Shown here: in pieces, positions 20,659 to 31,187 of the stretch
Numbering within the stretch: position 1 is the first letter of the stretch
Layout of the letters: every line of letters begins with the position of its first letter
Source of the DNA: Salvelinus alpinus
Taxonomy: Eukaryota > Chordata > Actinopteri > Salmoniformes > Salmonidae
NCBI RefSeq assembly: GCF_045679555.1
Contig: NC_092090.1
Span: forward strand, 28,389,702-28,453,701
DNA length: 64,000 nt
Reading direction: 5' to 3'
Notes under the pieces: generated by a model
Databases searched by the model: none
What the model saw: the letters and a program-made list of their open reading frames with translations, nothing else
Told to the model about the DNA's origin: nothing
Program-made: the position numbers and the translations under genes

Positions 20659-23600
20659 CAAATCAAATCAAATCAAATCAAATTTTATTAGTCACATACA
20701 CATGGTTAGCAGATGTTAATGCGAGTGTAGCGAAATGCTTGTGCTTCTAGTTCCGACAATGCAGTAATAACCAACAAGTAATCTAACCTAACAATTCCAC
20801 AACTACTACCTTATACACACACAAGTGTAAAGGGATAAAGAATATGTACATAAAGATATATGAATGAGTGGTGGTACAGAACGGCATAGGCAAGATGCAG
20901 TAGATGGTATAGAGTACGGTATATACATATGAGATGAGTACTGTAGGGTATGTAAACATAAAGTGGCATAGTTTAAAGTGGCTAGTGGTACATGTATTAC
21001 ATAAAGATGGCAAGATGCAGTAGATGATATAGAGTACAGTATATACATATGAGATGGGTAATGTAGGGTATGTAAACATTATATTAAGTGGCATTGTTTA
21101 AAGTGGCTAGTGGTACATTTTTACATAATTTCCATCAATTCCCATTTTTAAAGTGGCTGGAGTTGAGTCAGTATGTTGGCAGCGGCCGCTAAATGTTAGT
21201 GGTGGCTGTTTAACAGTCTGATGGCCTTGAGATAGAAGCTGTTTTTCAGTCTCTCGGTCCCTGCTTTGATGCACCTGTACTGACCTCGCCTTCTGGATGA
21301 TAGCGGGGTGAACAGGCAGTGGCTTGGGTGGTTGTTGTCCTTGATGATCTTTATGGCCTTCCTGTGACATCGGGTGGTGTAGGTGTCCTGGAGGGCAGGT
21401 AGTTTGCCCCCGGTGATGCGTTCTGCAGACCTCACTACCCTCTGGAGAGCCTTACGGTTGTGGGCGGAGCAGTTGCCGTACCAGGCGGTGATACAGCCCG
21501 ACAGGATGCTCTCGATTGTGCATCTGTAGAAGTTTGTGAGTGCTTTTGGTGACAAGCCGAATTTCTTCAGCCTCCTGAGGTTGAAGAGGCGCTGCTGCGC
21601 CTTCTTCACGACGCTGTCTGTGTGGGTGGACCAATTCAGTTTGTCCGTGATGTGTACACCGAGGAACTTAAAACTTTCCACCTTCTCCACTACTGACCCG
21701 TCGATGTGGATAGGGGGGTGCTCCCTCTGCTGTTTCCTGAAGTCCACAATCATCTCCTTTGTTTTGTTGACGTTGAGTGTGAGGTTATTTTCCTGACACC
21801 ACACTCCGAGGGCCCTCACCTCCTCCCTGTAGGCCGTCTCGTCGTTGTTGGTAATCAAGCCTACCACTGTAGTGTCATCCGCAAACTTGATGATTGAGTT
21901 GGAGGCGTGCATGGCCACGCAGTCGTGGGTGAACAGGGAGTACAGGAGAGGGCTCAGAACGCACCCTTGTGGGGCCCCAGTGTTGAGGATCAGCGGGGTG
22001 GAGATGTTGTTACCTACCCTCACCACCTGGGGGCGGCCCGTCAGGAAGTCCAGGACCCAGTTGCACAGGGCGGGGTCGAGACCCAGGGTCTCGAGCTTGA
22101 TGACGAGTTTGGAGGGTACTATGGTGTTAAATGCTGAGCTGTAATCGATGAACAGCATTCTCACATGGGTATTCCTCTTGTCCAGATGGGTTAGGGCAGT
22201 GTGCAGTGTGGTTGCGATTGCGTCGTCTGTGGACCTATTGGGTCGGTAAGCAAATTGGAGTGGGTCTAGGGTGTCCGGTAGGGTGGAGGTGATATGGTCC
22301 TTGACTAGTCTCTCAAAGCACTTCATGATGACGGAAGTGAGTGCTACGGGGCGGTAGTCGTTTAGCTCAGTTACCTTAGCTTTCTTGGGAACAGGAACAA
22401 TGGTGGCCCTCTTGAAGCATGTGGGAACAGCAGACTGGGATAAGGATTGATTGAATATGTCCGTAAACACACCAGCCAGCTGGTCTGCGCATGCTCTGAG
22501 GACGCGGCTGGGAATGCCGTCTGGGCCTGCAGCCTTGCGAGGGTTAACACGTTTAAATGTTTTACTCACCTCGGCTGCAGTGAAGGAGAGCCCGCAGGTT
22601 TTGGTAGGGGGCCGTGTCAGTGGCACTGTATTGTCCTCAAAGCGGGCAAAAAAGTTGTTTAGCCTGTCTGGGAGCAAGACATCCTGGTCCGCGACGGGGC
22701 TGGTTTTCTTTTTGTAATCCGTGATTGACTGTAGACCCTGCCACATACCTCTTGTGTCTGAGCTGTTGAATTGCGACTCGATTTTGTCTCTGTACTGGGA
22801 CTTAGCCTGTTTGATTGCCTTGCGGAGAGAATAGCTACACTGTTTGTATTCGGTCATGCTTCCGGTCACCTTGCCCTGGTTAAAAGCAGTGGTTCGCGCT
22901 TTCAGTTTCACGCGAATGCTGCCGTCAATCCACGGTTTCTGGTTTGGGAATGTTTTAATCGTTGCTGTGGGTACGACATCGTCAATGCACTTCCTAATGA
23001 ACTCGCTCACCGAATCAGCATATTCGTCCATATTGTTGTTGGACGCAATGCGGAACATATTCCAATCCGCGTGATCGAAGCAGTCTTGAAGAGTGGAATC
23101 AGATTGGTCGGACCAGCGTTGAACAGACCTGAGCGCGGGAGCTTGTTGTTTTAGTTTCTGTTTGTAGGCTGGAATCAACAAAATGGAGTCGTGGTCAGCT
23201 TTTCCGAAAGGGGGGCGGGGGAGGGCCTTATATGCGTCGCGGAAATTAGTATAACAATGATCTAGGGTTTTTCCAGCCCTGGTAGCACAATCGATATGCT
23301 GATAGAATTTAGGGAGTTTTGTTTTTAGATTAGCCTTGTTAAAATCCCCAGCTACGATGAATGCAGCCTCAGGGTGTGTGGTTTCCAGTTTACAAAGAGT
23401 CAGATAAAGTTCGTTCAGGGCCATCGATGTGTCTGCTTGGGGGGGAATATATACGGCTGTGATTATGATTGAAGAGAATTCCCTTGGTAGATAATGCGGT
23501 CGACATTTTATTGTGAGGAGTTCTAGATCAGGTGAACAGAATGACTTGAGTTCCTGTGTGTTGTTATGATGATCACACCACGTCTCGTTAATCATAAGGC

Positions 23601-23693
23601 ATACCCCCCCGCCCCTCTTCTTACCAGAAAGATGTTTGTTTCTGTCGGCGCGATGCATGAAGAAACCAGCTGGCTGCACCGACTCCGTTAGCG
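20659..23693 (-). mobile_element. L2/Rex1-like LINE, near-intact ORF, 5'-truncated, inserted in Tc1
   Basis: The 3' end (left) is a tandem AATCA tail, (ATTTG)n on the sense strand, at 20659-20682. The 3'UTR follows to 21195 and includes a two-copy 119-bp repeat. The ORF occupies 21196 to about 23693. The right junction lies where sequence returns to the Tc1 antisense (CTTACACAGCCTGGAGGTG). It is 5'-truncated within the endonuclease domain. An uninterrupted frame of more than 830 codons indicates a recent insertion compared with the other LINEs in the window. Confidence 0.85.
20885..21127. repeat. Tandem duplication (about 119 bp x 2) in LINE 3'UTR
   Basis: Two head-to-tail units share GGCAAGATGCAGTAGATG, GTATATACATATGAGATG, AGGGTATGTAAACAT and TTTAAAGTGGCTAGTGGTAC, with a few substitutions and a small insertion (TATATTA) in the second unit. 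Confidence 0.8.
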
Positions 23694-23724
23694 TCTTACA
23701 CAGCCTGGAGGTGTGTTGGGTCAT
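21196..23724 (-). CDS. LINE ORF2-like protein: endonuclease (partial) plus reverse transcriptase
   Basis: This is an 842-residue open frame. Residues 1-9 (MTQHTSRLC) are antisense Tc1 sequence upstream of the LINE junction, so the annotated ATG is not the native LINE start. The APE-type endonuclease lacks its N-terminal catalytic part but keeps GDFN at about residue 126 and an ADHDS motif near residue 176. The reverse transcriptase follows, with AAGPDGIPSRVL, LNDYRPVALTS, MLFIDYSSAFNTI, GAPQGCVLSPLLYSLF and the catalytic FADDTTV at about residues 614-620. A C-terminal region has LQRVVRSAERITGGKLPALQ. The enzyme nicks chromosomal DNA and reverse-transcribes its own RNA there. The lost endonuclease N-terminus should make it inactive. 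Clade L2 or Rex1 is judged by motif style only. Confidence 0.85.
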   Translation of the reverse strand: MTQHTSRLCKTLTESVQPAGFFMHRADRNKHLSGKKRGGGVCLMINETWCDHHNNTQELKSFCSPDLELLTIKCRPHYLPREFSSIIITAVYIPPQADTSMALNELYLTLCKLETTHPEAAFIVAGDFNKANLKTKLPKFYQHIDCATRAGKTLDHCYTNFRDAYKALPRPPFGKADHDSILLIPAYKQKLKQQAPALRSVQRWSDQSDSTLQDCFDHADWNMFRIASNNNMDEYADSVSEFIRKCIDDVVPTATIKTFPNQKPWIDGSIRVKLKARTTAFNQGKVTGSMTEYKQCSYSLRKAIKQAKSQYRDKIESQFNSSDTRGMWQGLQSITDYKKKTSPVADQDVLLPDRLNNFFARFEDNTVPLTRPPTKTCGLSFTAAEVSKTFKRVNPRKAAGPDGIPSRVLRACADQLAGVFTDIFNQSLSQSAVPTCFKRATIVPVPKKAKVTELNDYRPVALTSVIMKCFERLVKDHITSTLPDTLDPLQFAYRPNRSTDDAIATTLHTALTHLDKRNTHVRMLFIDYSSAFNTIVPSKLVIKLETLGLDPALCNWVLDFLTGRPQVVRVGNNISTPLILNTGAPQGCVLSPLLYSLFTHDCVAMHASNSIIKFADDTTVVGLITNNDETAYREEVRALGVWCQENNLTLNVNKTKEMIVDFRKQQREHPPIHIDGSVVEKVESFKFLGVHITDKLNWSTHTDSVVKKAQQRLFNLRRLKKFGLSPKALTNFYRCTIESILSGCITAWYGNCSAHNRKALQRVVRSAERITGGKLPALQDTYTTRCHRKAIKIIKDNNHPSHCLFTPLSSRRRGQYRCIKAGTERLKNSFYLKAIRLLNSHH

Positions 23725-24093
23725 TGTTCTGTTGAAAAATAAATGATAGTCCCACTAAGCGCAAACAAGATGGGATGGTGTATGGCTGCAGAATGCTGTG
23801 GTAGCCATGCTGGTTAAGTGTACCTTGAATTCTAAATAAATCACTGACCATGTCACCAGCATGGCACCATCACACCACCATGTTTCACGGTGGGAACCAC
23901 ACATGCGGAGATAATCCGTTAACCTACTCTGCGTCTCACAAAGACATGCCGGTTGGAACCAAAAATCTCAAATTTGGGCTCATCAGACCAAAGGACAGAT
24001 TTCAACTTGTCTAATGTCCATTGCTCCGGTTTCTTGGCCCAAGCAAGTGTCTTCTTATTGGTGTCCTTTTAGTAGTGGTTTCTTTGCAGCAAT

Positions 24094-24321
24094 TCAACCA
24101 TGAAGGGCTGATTTCAGTCTCCTCTGAACAGTTGATGTTGATGTCTGTTGCTTGAGCTCTATGGAGCATTTATTTGGGCTGCAATATCTAAAGCTGGTAA
24201 CTCTAATGAACGTATCCTCTGCAGCAGAGGTAACTCTGCGTCTTCCATTCCATTGGCGGTCCTCATGAGAACCAGTTTCATCATAGCGTTTGATGGTTTT
24301 TGCAATTGCACTTAATTTCAA
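24094..24321 (-). pseudogene. Inner Tc1 transposase, DNA-binding region fragment
   Basis: The frame reads KLSAIAKTIKRYDETGSHED, then RRRVTSAAEDTFIRVTS and STVQRRLKSALHG. This is the helix-turn-helix series of a Tc1 transposase with the expected order and spacing. The upstream start codon region near 24400 is frame-shifted. It continues in broken frames to the LINE junction at 23694. Confidence 0.7.
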
Positions 24322-25106
24322 CTACTTCGAATGTTTATTCTTCCCGGCTTGACTGACCTTCGTGTCTTAAAGTAATGATGGACTGTCGTTTCTCTTTGCT
24401 TATTTGAGCTTTTCTTGACATAATATTTCCTTGGTCTTTTAGCCCAATTTGTATCTTCTGTATACCACCCCTACCTTGTCACAACACAACTGATTTGTCT
24501 CAAACGCATTATGAAGGAAAGAAATACAACAAACATTTTAACAAGGTGCAGCTGTTAATTGAAATGCATTTCAGGTGACTACCTCCATGAAGCTGGTTGA
24601 GAGAATGCCAAGTGTGTGCAAAGCTGTCAAGGCGGGGGTTGCTACATGATTCCAAATATGTATTTATTTTCTCCATAGTTTTAATGTCTTCACTATTCTA
24701 CAATATATAAAATTGTACAAATAAAGAAAAACCCTTGAATGAGTACGTGTGTCTAAACTTTTGACTGGTACTGTAAGTATTCAGGCCCTTTCCTATGGAC
24801 CTTGAAATTGAGCTCAGGTGTATCCTGTTTCCATTGCTCATCCGTGATGTTTCTACAACTTGATTGGAGTCCACCTGTGGTAAATTCAATTGATTGGACC
24901 TGATTTGGAAAGGCGCACCTGTCTATATAAAGGTCCCACAGTTGACAGTGCATGTCAGAGTAAAAACCATGCCGTGAGGTCGAAGGAATTGTCTGTACAG
25001 CTCTGACAGGTTTGTGTCTCGACACAGATCTGGGGAAGGGTACCAAAACAACATTTCTACAGCGTTGAAGATCCCTGAGAACACAGTCACCTCCATCATT
25101 CTTAAA

Positions 25107-25751
25107 TGACCAAGGCTTTCGACTCTGTCAATCACCACATTCTTATTGGCAGACTCAACAGCCTTGGTTTCTCAAATGACTGCCTCACCTGGTTCACTAA
25201 CTACTTCTCAGATAGAGTTCAGTGTGTCAAATCGGAGGGCCTGTTGTCCGGACCTCTGGCAGTCTCTATGGGGATGCCACAGGGTTCAATTCTCGGGCCG
25301 ACTCTTTTCTCTGTATACATCAATGACGTCGCTCTTGCTGCTGGTGATTCTTTGATCCACCTCTACGCAGACAACACCATTCTGTATACGTCTGGCCCTT
25401 CTTTGGACACTGTGTTAACTAACCTCCAGACAAGCTTCAATGCCATACAACTCTCCTTCCGTGGCCTCCAACTGCTCTTAAATGCAAGTAAAACTAAGTG
25501 CATGCTCTTCAACCGATCACTGCCCACCCGTCCAGCATCACTACTCTGGACGGTTCTGACTTAGAATATGTGGACAACTACAAATACCTAGGTGTCTGGT
25601 TAGACTGTAAACTCTCCTTCCAGACTCACATTAAGCATCTCTAATCCAAAAATAAATCTAGAATCGGGCTTCCTATTTCGCAACAAAGCATCCTTCACTC
25701 ATGCTGCCAAACATACCCTAGTAAAACGGACTATCCTACCGATCCTTACAT
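25107..25751 (+). pseudogene. LINE B reverse transcriptase fragment
   Basis: The + strand frame (25106-25564) contains KAFDSVNHHILIGRL, WFTNYFSDRVQCVKSEG, SMGMPQGSILGPTLFSVYIN and HLYADNTILYTS, then a frameshift into YVDNYKYLGVWLDCKLSFQT. It matches the LINE B copy at 7825-9186, including the YADN form of the catalytic motif, so both copies may derive from the same defective source or share a hot-spot change. Both ends are truncated: there is no 3' tail, so it is not a simple target-primed insertion. The ATG at 25106 is made by the Tc1 junction. Confidence 0.8.
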
Positions 25752-27315
25752 GAAAGGGGAGGTTTACATGGTCCTAGACAATCGATCTGAGACCGACTTA
25801 AGTTTCACTCATGTTCGTTTTGTTTTTTGCTTCATCCCCAGTGTGATGCATGGAAGTGTTGTCAATGAAATTACTCACCGTTTAATATGCACATCATGTA
25901 CAAATTAAATGGCAGATGTTTGTCATCTGTAAATCATGGTACTGAGTCTACTAGGTAACAGTTGTGAGAAGGGTTGTATTGGCTACATAGTGTACTGTTT
26001 ATTTACCAAAGGGCAGTAGGTTTCTCATTCTGTGTAGTAAGAGGAATGATATCAGATTTGCTCAATGGGAAATCTGTTGTGAAAGTCACTAAATGGGCTC
26101 TGTTTCCATAGGAACCCCATATCCTGTCCACTCCTGGAGTTAAATAGAAATGTATTTTGTACTGGCTAAAAATAAAATGGTGTTTGGCAAATCATGAAAC
26201 CTTTTGACCTTACTCTTTTTAAGTGAGCCATTGCCATCTTCCACGGTATGTCTTGAATGGATATGACATCCAATTTTGTGGTTCTGTAGCCTTCAAGTTG
26301 TGCCATTTTACATATGGGGATAAAAGTAGCTTCATATCACACACATTCCCCTTTTTTAAAGAATAACATTGCCTTATTCAAGGATGCTTACAGATGTCAT
26401 GCTGCTTATGTAGAAGTGAAACTCAAACTCCATCCGCTAGGCTAGCCAGCAGAGCTCCCTCTTCCAATGCTGTGCCTCGTGAGAGGTCTGTGAAATGTGA
26501 GCCGCGTTCGCTATTGGCCTGTTGCTGAAACGGAGCTGTAGTTAGAAGGCTTTGAATAGGAAGCTGCTCGAGTCAGGAGGTCACTGTAGTCTCCAGGGCA
26601 GGGCTGGGCGTTGTGCTTCTATCTATGCCCAACACAGTTCATGTGCTTTACTCATGACTACCATTGGTAAGAGATTTATCTGAGCATTCCTCTATTCAGA
26701 TCTTTGTTTATTTTTATAACTCAGTCATAGTGAACTGTAGGAATCCTTTTATAAAGTCATTTCAGTTTCTCCATACATCCTGTAAGTAGTTGTTGGGTTG
26801 AAGTTGCCGCTGACCGCTTGTACGATTTTAGGTTTGCGTTTTGCCTTCAAATAGTTACTCAAGCCACCTATACCAGTTTGTCAACATTGTGAAACCTATA
26901 AGGGAAGTTCCGGTATGTGTAAGACAGTCGGAAATTTTTTGGTTAACAATTTGAAAATAAGCATCTCCTTATGGTCTAGGAAACGATTTAAACACCAGGG
27001 CGAACATTTTGTCCTTCGAGCTATATAAAAAAGTGCACTGTTGGCGACGGAATGTAAGCTTACATAGTTAGGAGCCTCAGACCTTTTTGGTCTCCAAGCA
27101 TATCCCCTCCTTTGTTTCAGCAGCCAGCCTGCTATTGTTACAGGCATAAGCTTCTTATATCACATGTTATAATATCTAGGCCTACTAGCGTACAGCCAGT
27201 TAGCCAACCTCATTTCAGAATGAGACTCTCCCGTATACTACGTATTTTGAAGATGAACATTAAAATCATAGACCATATTTTGCCCTTTTTTCCTATGAGA
27301 ATGCTGCAGCTGGCT

Positions 27316-27346
<31 letters not shown>

Positions 27347-29352
27347 CCTGTGTGGTGGTATGGAGGAGGCCGGTGCTTGCCACAATGCCCTCCTTGTGTT
27401 TTCTGGGCAGGCAGAGCCTGGCTCTGCTCCTGTCACACAGTTGCTTGCAGCACTTGTCCTGCCACTTGGCTTGACATTTGACCTGTCTGCTGCCTCGGTG
27501 TCTGGGGCTAGGCTACCCCATATCCCATCCATCTACAATGTGACTATGTAAGAATGTTTACCAACAAAATACTAGTAAGATCTTCTATTTGAATGGTTTT
27601 CCTGCTCATTTTAATTGTTGTAGAGCAATTTGTGCTTATTGCTTTTTTGAGATGTTTCCTTGTCATATTAGTTGCATATTTAGGTTGATACCCATTACCT
27701 TAGATACTATAAATGTTTGAAGAATATCAATGAAATGGGGCACATACTATATAAAAGGGTATGATGGGATTGAAACGGTCGCTCTACCTGTTTTTGACGT
27801 GTTCTTGTTTGAATCCACATAAGAGCATTCTGGGGGAAAATCATTCCTTTGCTTCATTGGCAACAGATGTAGAGGACATTTTTGAGCTGAGACTGAGTCC
27901 TAAAAGCGGTATGGTACTGTCTACTGTAGGGCAGCTGTTTGGCCGAGGAGGCTGAAATAGACCTCATGAGGGGAGACTGAGGGGTTGTTTAATGGTGGCC
28001 ATGTGGTTGTACCCTGCCGTCGGTGGGCCTGGTGCCTCAGTGGCAGAAGGAGCTGTCAGCTTGAGGAACAGCTGCCCCGTCCACCACCATGAGGCTACCT
28101 TTAGTCGTTGATGTTGAAAAGAGTAATGCATACACATTTGTTATATGCTGCTTGTGCCATTATTTTACATTTCAGTTGACTTTTTAGTGCTGACAAATTC
28201 CTTGAAGATCTAGCTCAGGTAAATCATACTTGGGAGCTCATTTTGTATCTGGCGACAGAGCTTGCTTCAGGAAACCTAAGCTCCTTGTCCAAGTAGCAGC
28301 AGCTGAGATACACAGTGAGGGGTGGAGGCGGCACTAACATTAGCCCTGAGTGCACCCTGCCAAAGGAAGGACATTAAACCGGGCGCTGAGCCAGCAGAAC
28401 AGACTGGGGACCCTCCTATTACATGTGTTTGTTTGGGTGTAAGCTCTAATACTTTCCGCATTGGAACAAGAAGCTTGGCTGCCAATAGAGAGGATAGTGG
28501 GACGGGTCACATCAATATTGATCCAGTGCCCGGCCTGGCCTGCTCATCTTAGCCAGACCTTAGGCAGGCAGGGCAGCAGTGTTTCACATGGACACTTGGA
28601 CACAAACTGAACAGTTTTTAATGGTGTGATGGCTGGCTGGGCGTCTTATACAGTCAGCAGGACACCAAGTCCCACAAACTCACTTTTGGAGTCAGAACAA
28701 CAAACCTGACAGCCTACACTTCATGGTTTGATAAGTCAAAATGAGAATATCAGAGGCAATATTGGCTTTGTTTATTCATCACAATACTTGGCTGGCTCTG
28801 CCTCCTTTTGTTATGACCTGATTCCTACTGTATTTCACAAGTTTCCTTATTGGATTCATAGACCTCTGACGTAACTTCCCTTTTCTGTTCTGCAGTTTCT
28901 AGGATTTAGGACCTTTTGGGCTGGACCTGGCTAGTCCGATTCCTGTTTCCTCCGGTAGCCTTAATATCCCTATTTTAAGCAGCAGGGAGTGTGGGGCATC
29001 TGGCAGTTACCGCAGTCACTGTAATCCATGGGATTTTGCGACACTAGAGACTGCTCGTTTCACTAGTTAGACTACCTCTCTCAAAGCACCGTGTTTGAAG
29101 TAGACTGCTCATCTCTTTTTTCCAAAAGAAAACATAAGGAGCAAAATTTTACCTTTGGTTATAATGAGAACTGTTAAACTTGACATTAGGTGTAATGGCC
29201 TTAATGGTTTTTGGAACCAGTTTGCTCACTTGGAAATTGAGGTACTGACCTGTTACATCCTTTATAACCTCTGTGATTATTATTTGACCCTGCTGGTCAT
29301 CTATGAACGTTTGAACAGCTTGAAGAATAATCTGTCCTTAATGGCCATGTAC
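25752..29352. other. Non-coding, no gene recognised
   Basis: About 3.6 kb without convincing coding sequence or known repeats except a 28-base T run at 27319-27346. The T run is too long to be chance and may be a retroposed poly(A) tail on the opposite strand, but no adjoining gene-like sequence was identified. Small frames here lack domain signatures. Confidence 0.35.
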
Positions 29353-29572
29353 TCATAATCTCCACCCGGCACAGCCAGAAGAGGACTGGCCACCCCTCAG
29401 TCTGGTTCCTCTCTAGGTTTCTCCCAAGGTTCCTGCCTTTCAGAGTTTTTCCCTTGCCACCGTGCTTCTACATCTGCATTGCTTGCTGTTTGGGGTTTTA
29501 GGCTGGGTTTCTCTATTTACATCTGCTAAGGTAAAACGGGCTTTATAAATACATTTGATTTGATGTCTGTCT
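29353..29572 (+). repeat. ATTTG-tailed interspersed repeat (LINE 3' fragment?)
   Basis: It contains GAGGACTGGCCACCCCTCAG, TCTAGGTTTCTCCCAAGG, GTGCTTCTACATCTGCATTG and ends with ACATTTGATTTGATG. The central block matches 19527-19667 in the opposite orientation. This is a common teleost repeat whose class I cannot fix by eye. Confidence 0.65.
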
Positions 29573-29726
29573 CTCCGCTGCTGCCTCCCATGACATGGAA
29601 GGACCATGGGCTTCCCTGCATGTCAGGTCCCCTCTGTCTCCAAGGCAGGGTAATTTCTTTTGGTGTAGGCTGTCAGGCTCGGTCTACACACCACTCTGTT
29701 TGTGAAAGACAGTGAAGTTTGAAGGT

Positions 29727-29981
29727 TTATTTTTGTATTTCACCTTTATTTAACCAGGTAGGCCAGTTGAGAACAGGTTCTCATTTACAACTGACCTGGC
29801 CAAGATAAAGCAAAGCAGTGCAACAAAAACAAACGTACAGCCAATAACACAATAGAAAAATCTATGTACGGTGTGTGCAAATGTAGGGAGGTAGGCAATA
29901 AATAGGCCTAATAATTACAATTTAGCATTAATACTGGAGTGATAGATGTGCAAGTAGAGATACTGTGGTGCAAGAGGGTAA
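29727..29981 (-). repeat. LINE B 3' end fragment
   Basis: TATTTCACCTTTATTTAACC is followed by AGGTAGGCCAGTTGAGAACA and AGCCAATAACACAATAGAAA. This matches the LINE B terminal region (6441-6465 joined to 7474 onward) without the TTAA MITE, and so shows the empty target site. It is severely 5'-truncated. Confidence 0.8.
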
Positions 29982-31187
29982 GGTCAGTGGGACATTGTAG
30001 ATACAAACAGTGGTGGAATGTTTGTGTGGTTGATGAAGGCCATGGACAATGCACAGGCTGTCTGAGCAGCACACTGATGGGTGTCTTGGTGTTATCCTGA
30101 GGAAAAGCTGTGGCTTGTTTTTTTTTCCAGGAGTTGCTCCCTCATCCCAAAACATTGTAGCTGTAAGCATGGGGCTGAGTGATAACTCGGAGCGTTCCAC
30201 AACAGAATTAATAACAGATAGGCCTACACAGTGGGACTGGCCTATCCAGTATGATTTACTTTGATTTTTGCCATTTAAGGTGTGATCTCATCAGGGGATT
30301 CTAATATCAACAAACAGTACAGCAACACCCCAGATAACAATTGCAAATGTTTTAGTATTACTTGCCAAATTTGCTTGTGTGCGTCTGAATTTCCTAGCCT
30401 TATGCTAGCTAGGGCCTACATCTAGAAAAAAAACAGGAACATTTCCAAGTATTGACATGGACATCTCTCCACTACTGTGACATATTATCACCATTGTTCT
30501 CAAGCTAGGTAATGATACATGCTGGCATTTGTTTCTCCTAAACATGCAAATAGGATTATGCTTATTTGCATAATTACATAACTACCAAGGGGAGAAACAG
30601 GTTTCTGTGGACAATTTGCTGCTTAGATTTTGAAAGGGGATATTGTTAACTCCCACTGTGTGTTCCATTTAAGACAGATCGCCACTGTTTTCCAACAATG
30701 ACCGCTTGCAGACATTTGTCTGTGGCTGTATTTCCTTTTGTAGAGGAGTTATTAGTAAGTGCTAGGGTGAATTCTTCTTCAGGGCTGTTCTTCATGAGGT
30801 ACAACATTAGTACCAGTCTAGAAGTGTTGATTGTGTATGTAGGGTTCTACAGTGCGGTCATGTCTACCATTTATTTATGAAGGCTAATATGAAATTAGTC
30901 TAATAATGGGATAAAGAATTAACACCTAAATTTTCTTCTGTTTTCTCTTGTTCGATTTTGTTGCTGTTGAGTTGGGCTACTGTAAGTAGTTGCACAATAT
31001 TGTCACAAAACCTAGTGTAATTCATTAGACTAAATGCTTACTTGAGTTTCTAAGCATTCACAATAATTTTTCTTATCTTCCCAAGAACTGCTTCAACTGC
31101 CACGTTTTATTGGAAAAAAGAGCACATTTGAATCCTTCCTCTGAAATCATTGTAACTTTCTTTTGTTTTTCCCTTTTCCTCCCTTAG
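29982..31187. other. Non-coding, probable intron upstream of garre1 exon
   Basis: No gene or repeat recognised. The last 30 bases form a strong polypyrimidine tract (CTTTCTTTTGTTTTTCCC...) ending in the acceptor CCCTTAG at 31181-31187. Confidence 0.45.

Larger units (their letters stand above)
20279..24773 (-). mobile_element. Inner Tc1-like transposon, split by a LINE
   Basis: Ends CAGTACCAGTCAAATG and CTTTTGACTGGTACTG form clear inverted repeats. A TA follows the right end (24774-24775). The left flank is CT, probably a mutated TA. The transposase is on the - strand: C-terminal part at about 20400-20655 and N-terminal part at 23694-24330, interrupted by the LINE at 20659-23693. Removing the LINE would rejoin the transposase antisense sequence around CTTCTTGGTCAAAT...CTTACACAGCCTGG. 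Confidence 0.8.
20094..25106. mobile_element. Outer Tc1-like transposon of a triple nest
   Basis: The left arm TA|CAGTGCTTTCCGAAAGTA (20094-20278) and the continuation GTATTCAGGCCCTTTCC (24776-25106) belong to the same Tc1 family as 10834-12092. They read into the 5'UTR and the first transposase codons (ATGCCGTGAGGTCGAAGG near 24968). The two pieces are separated by an inner Tc1 (20279-24773). The remaining transposase and right arm are lost at the junction with a LINE fragment at 25107. Confidence 0.75.

Noticed and set aside
22447..23154. Open frames on + strand opposite the LINE ORF
   Set aside because: They are antisense shadows of the LINE reverse transcriptase and endonuclease, without conserved motifs.
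25106..25564. 152-residue frame as a host gene
   Set aside because: It is a LINE B reverse transcriptase fragment. Its ATG is created at the junction with a Tc1 element.
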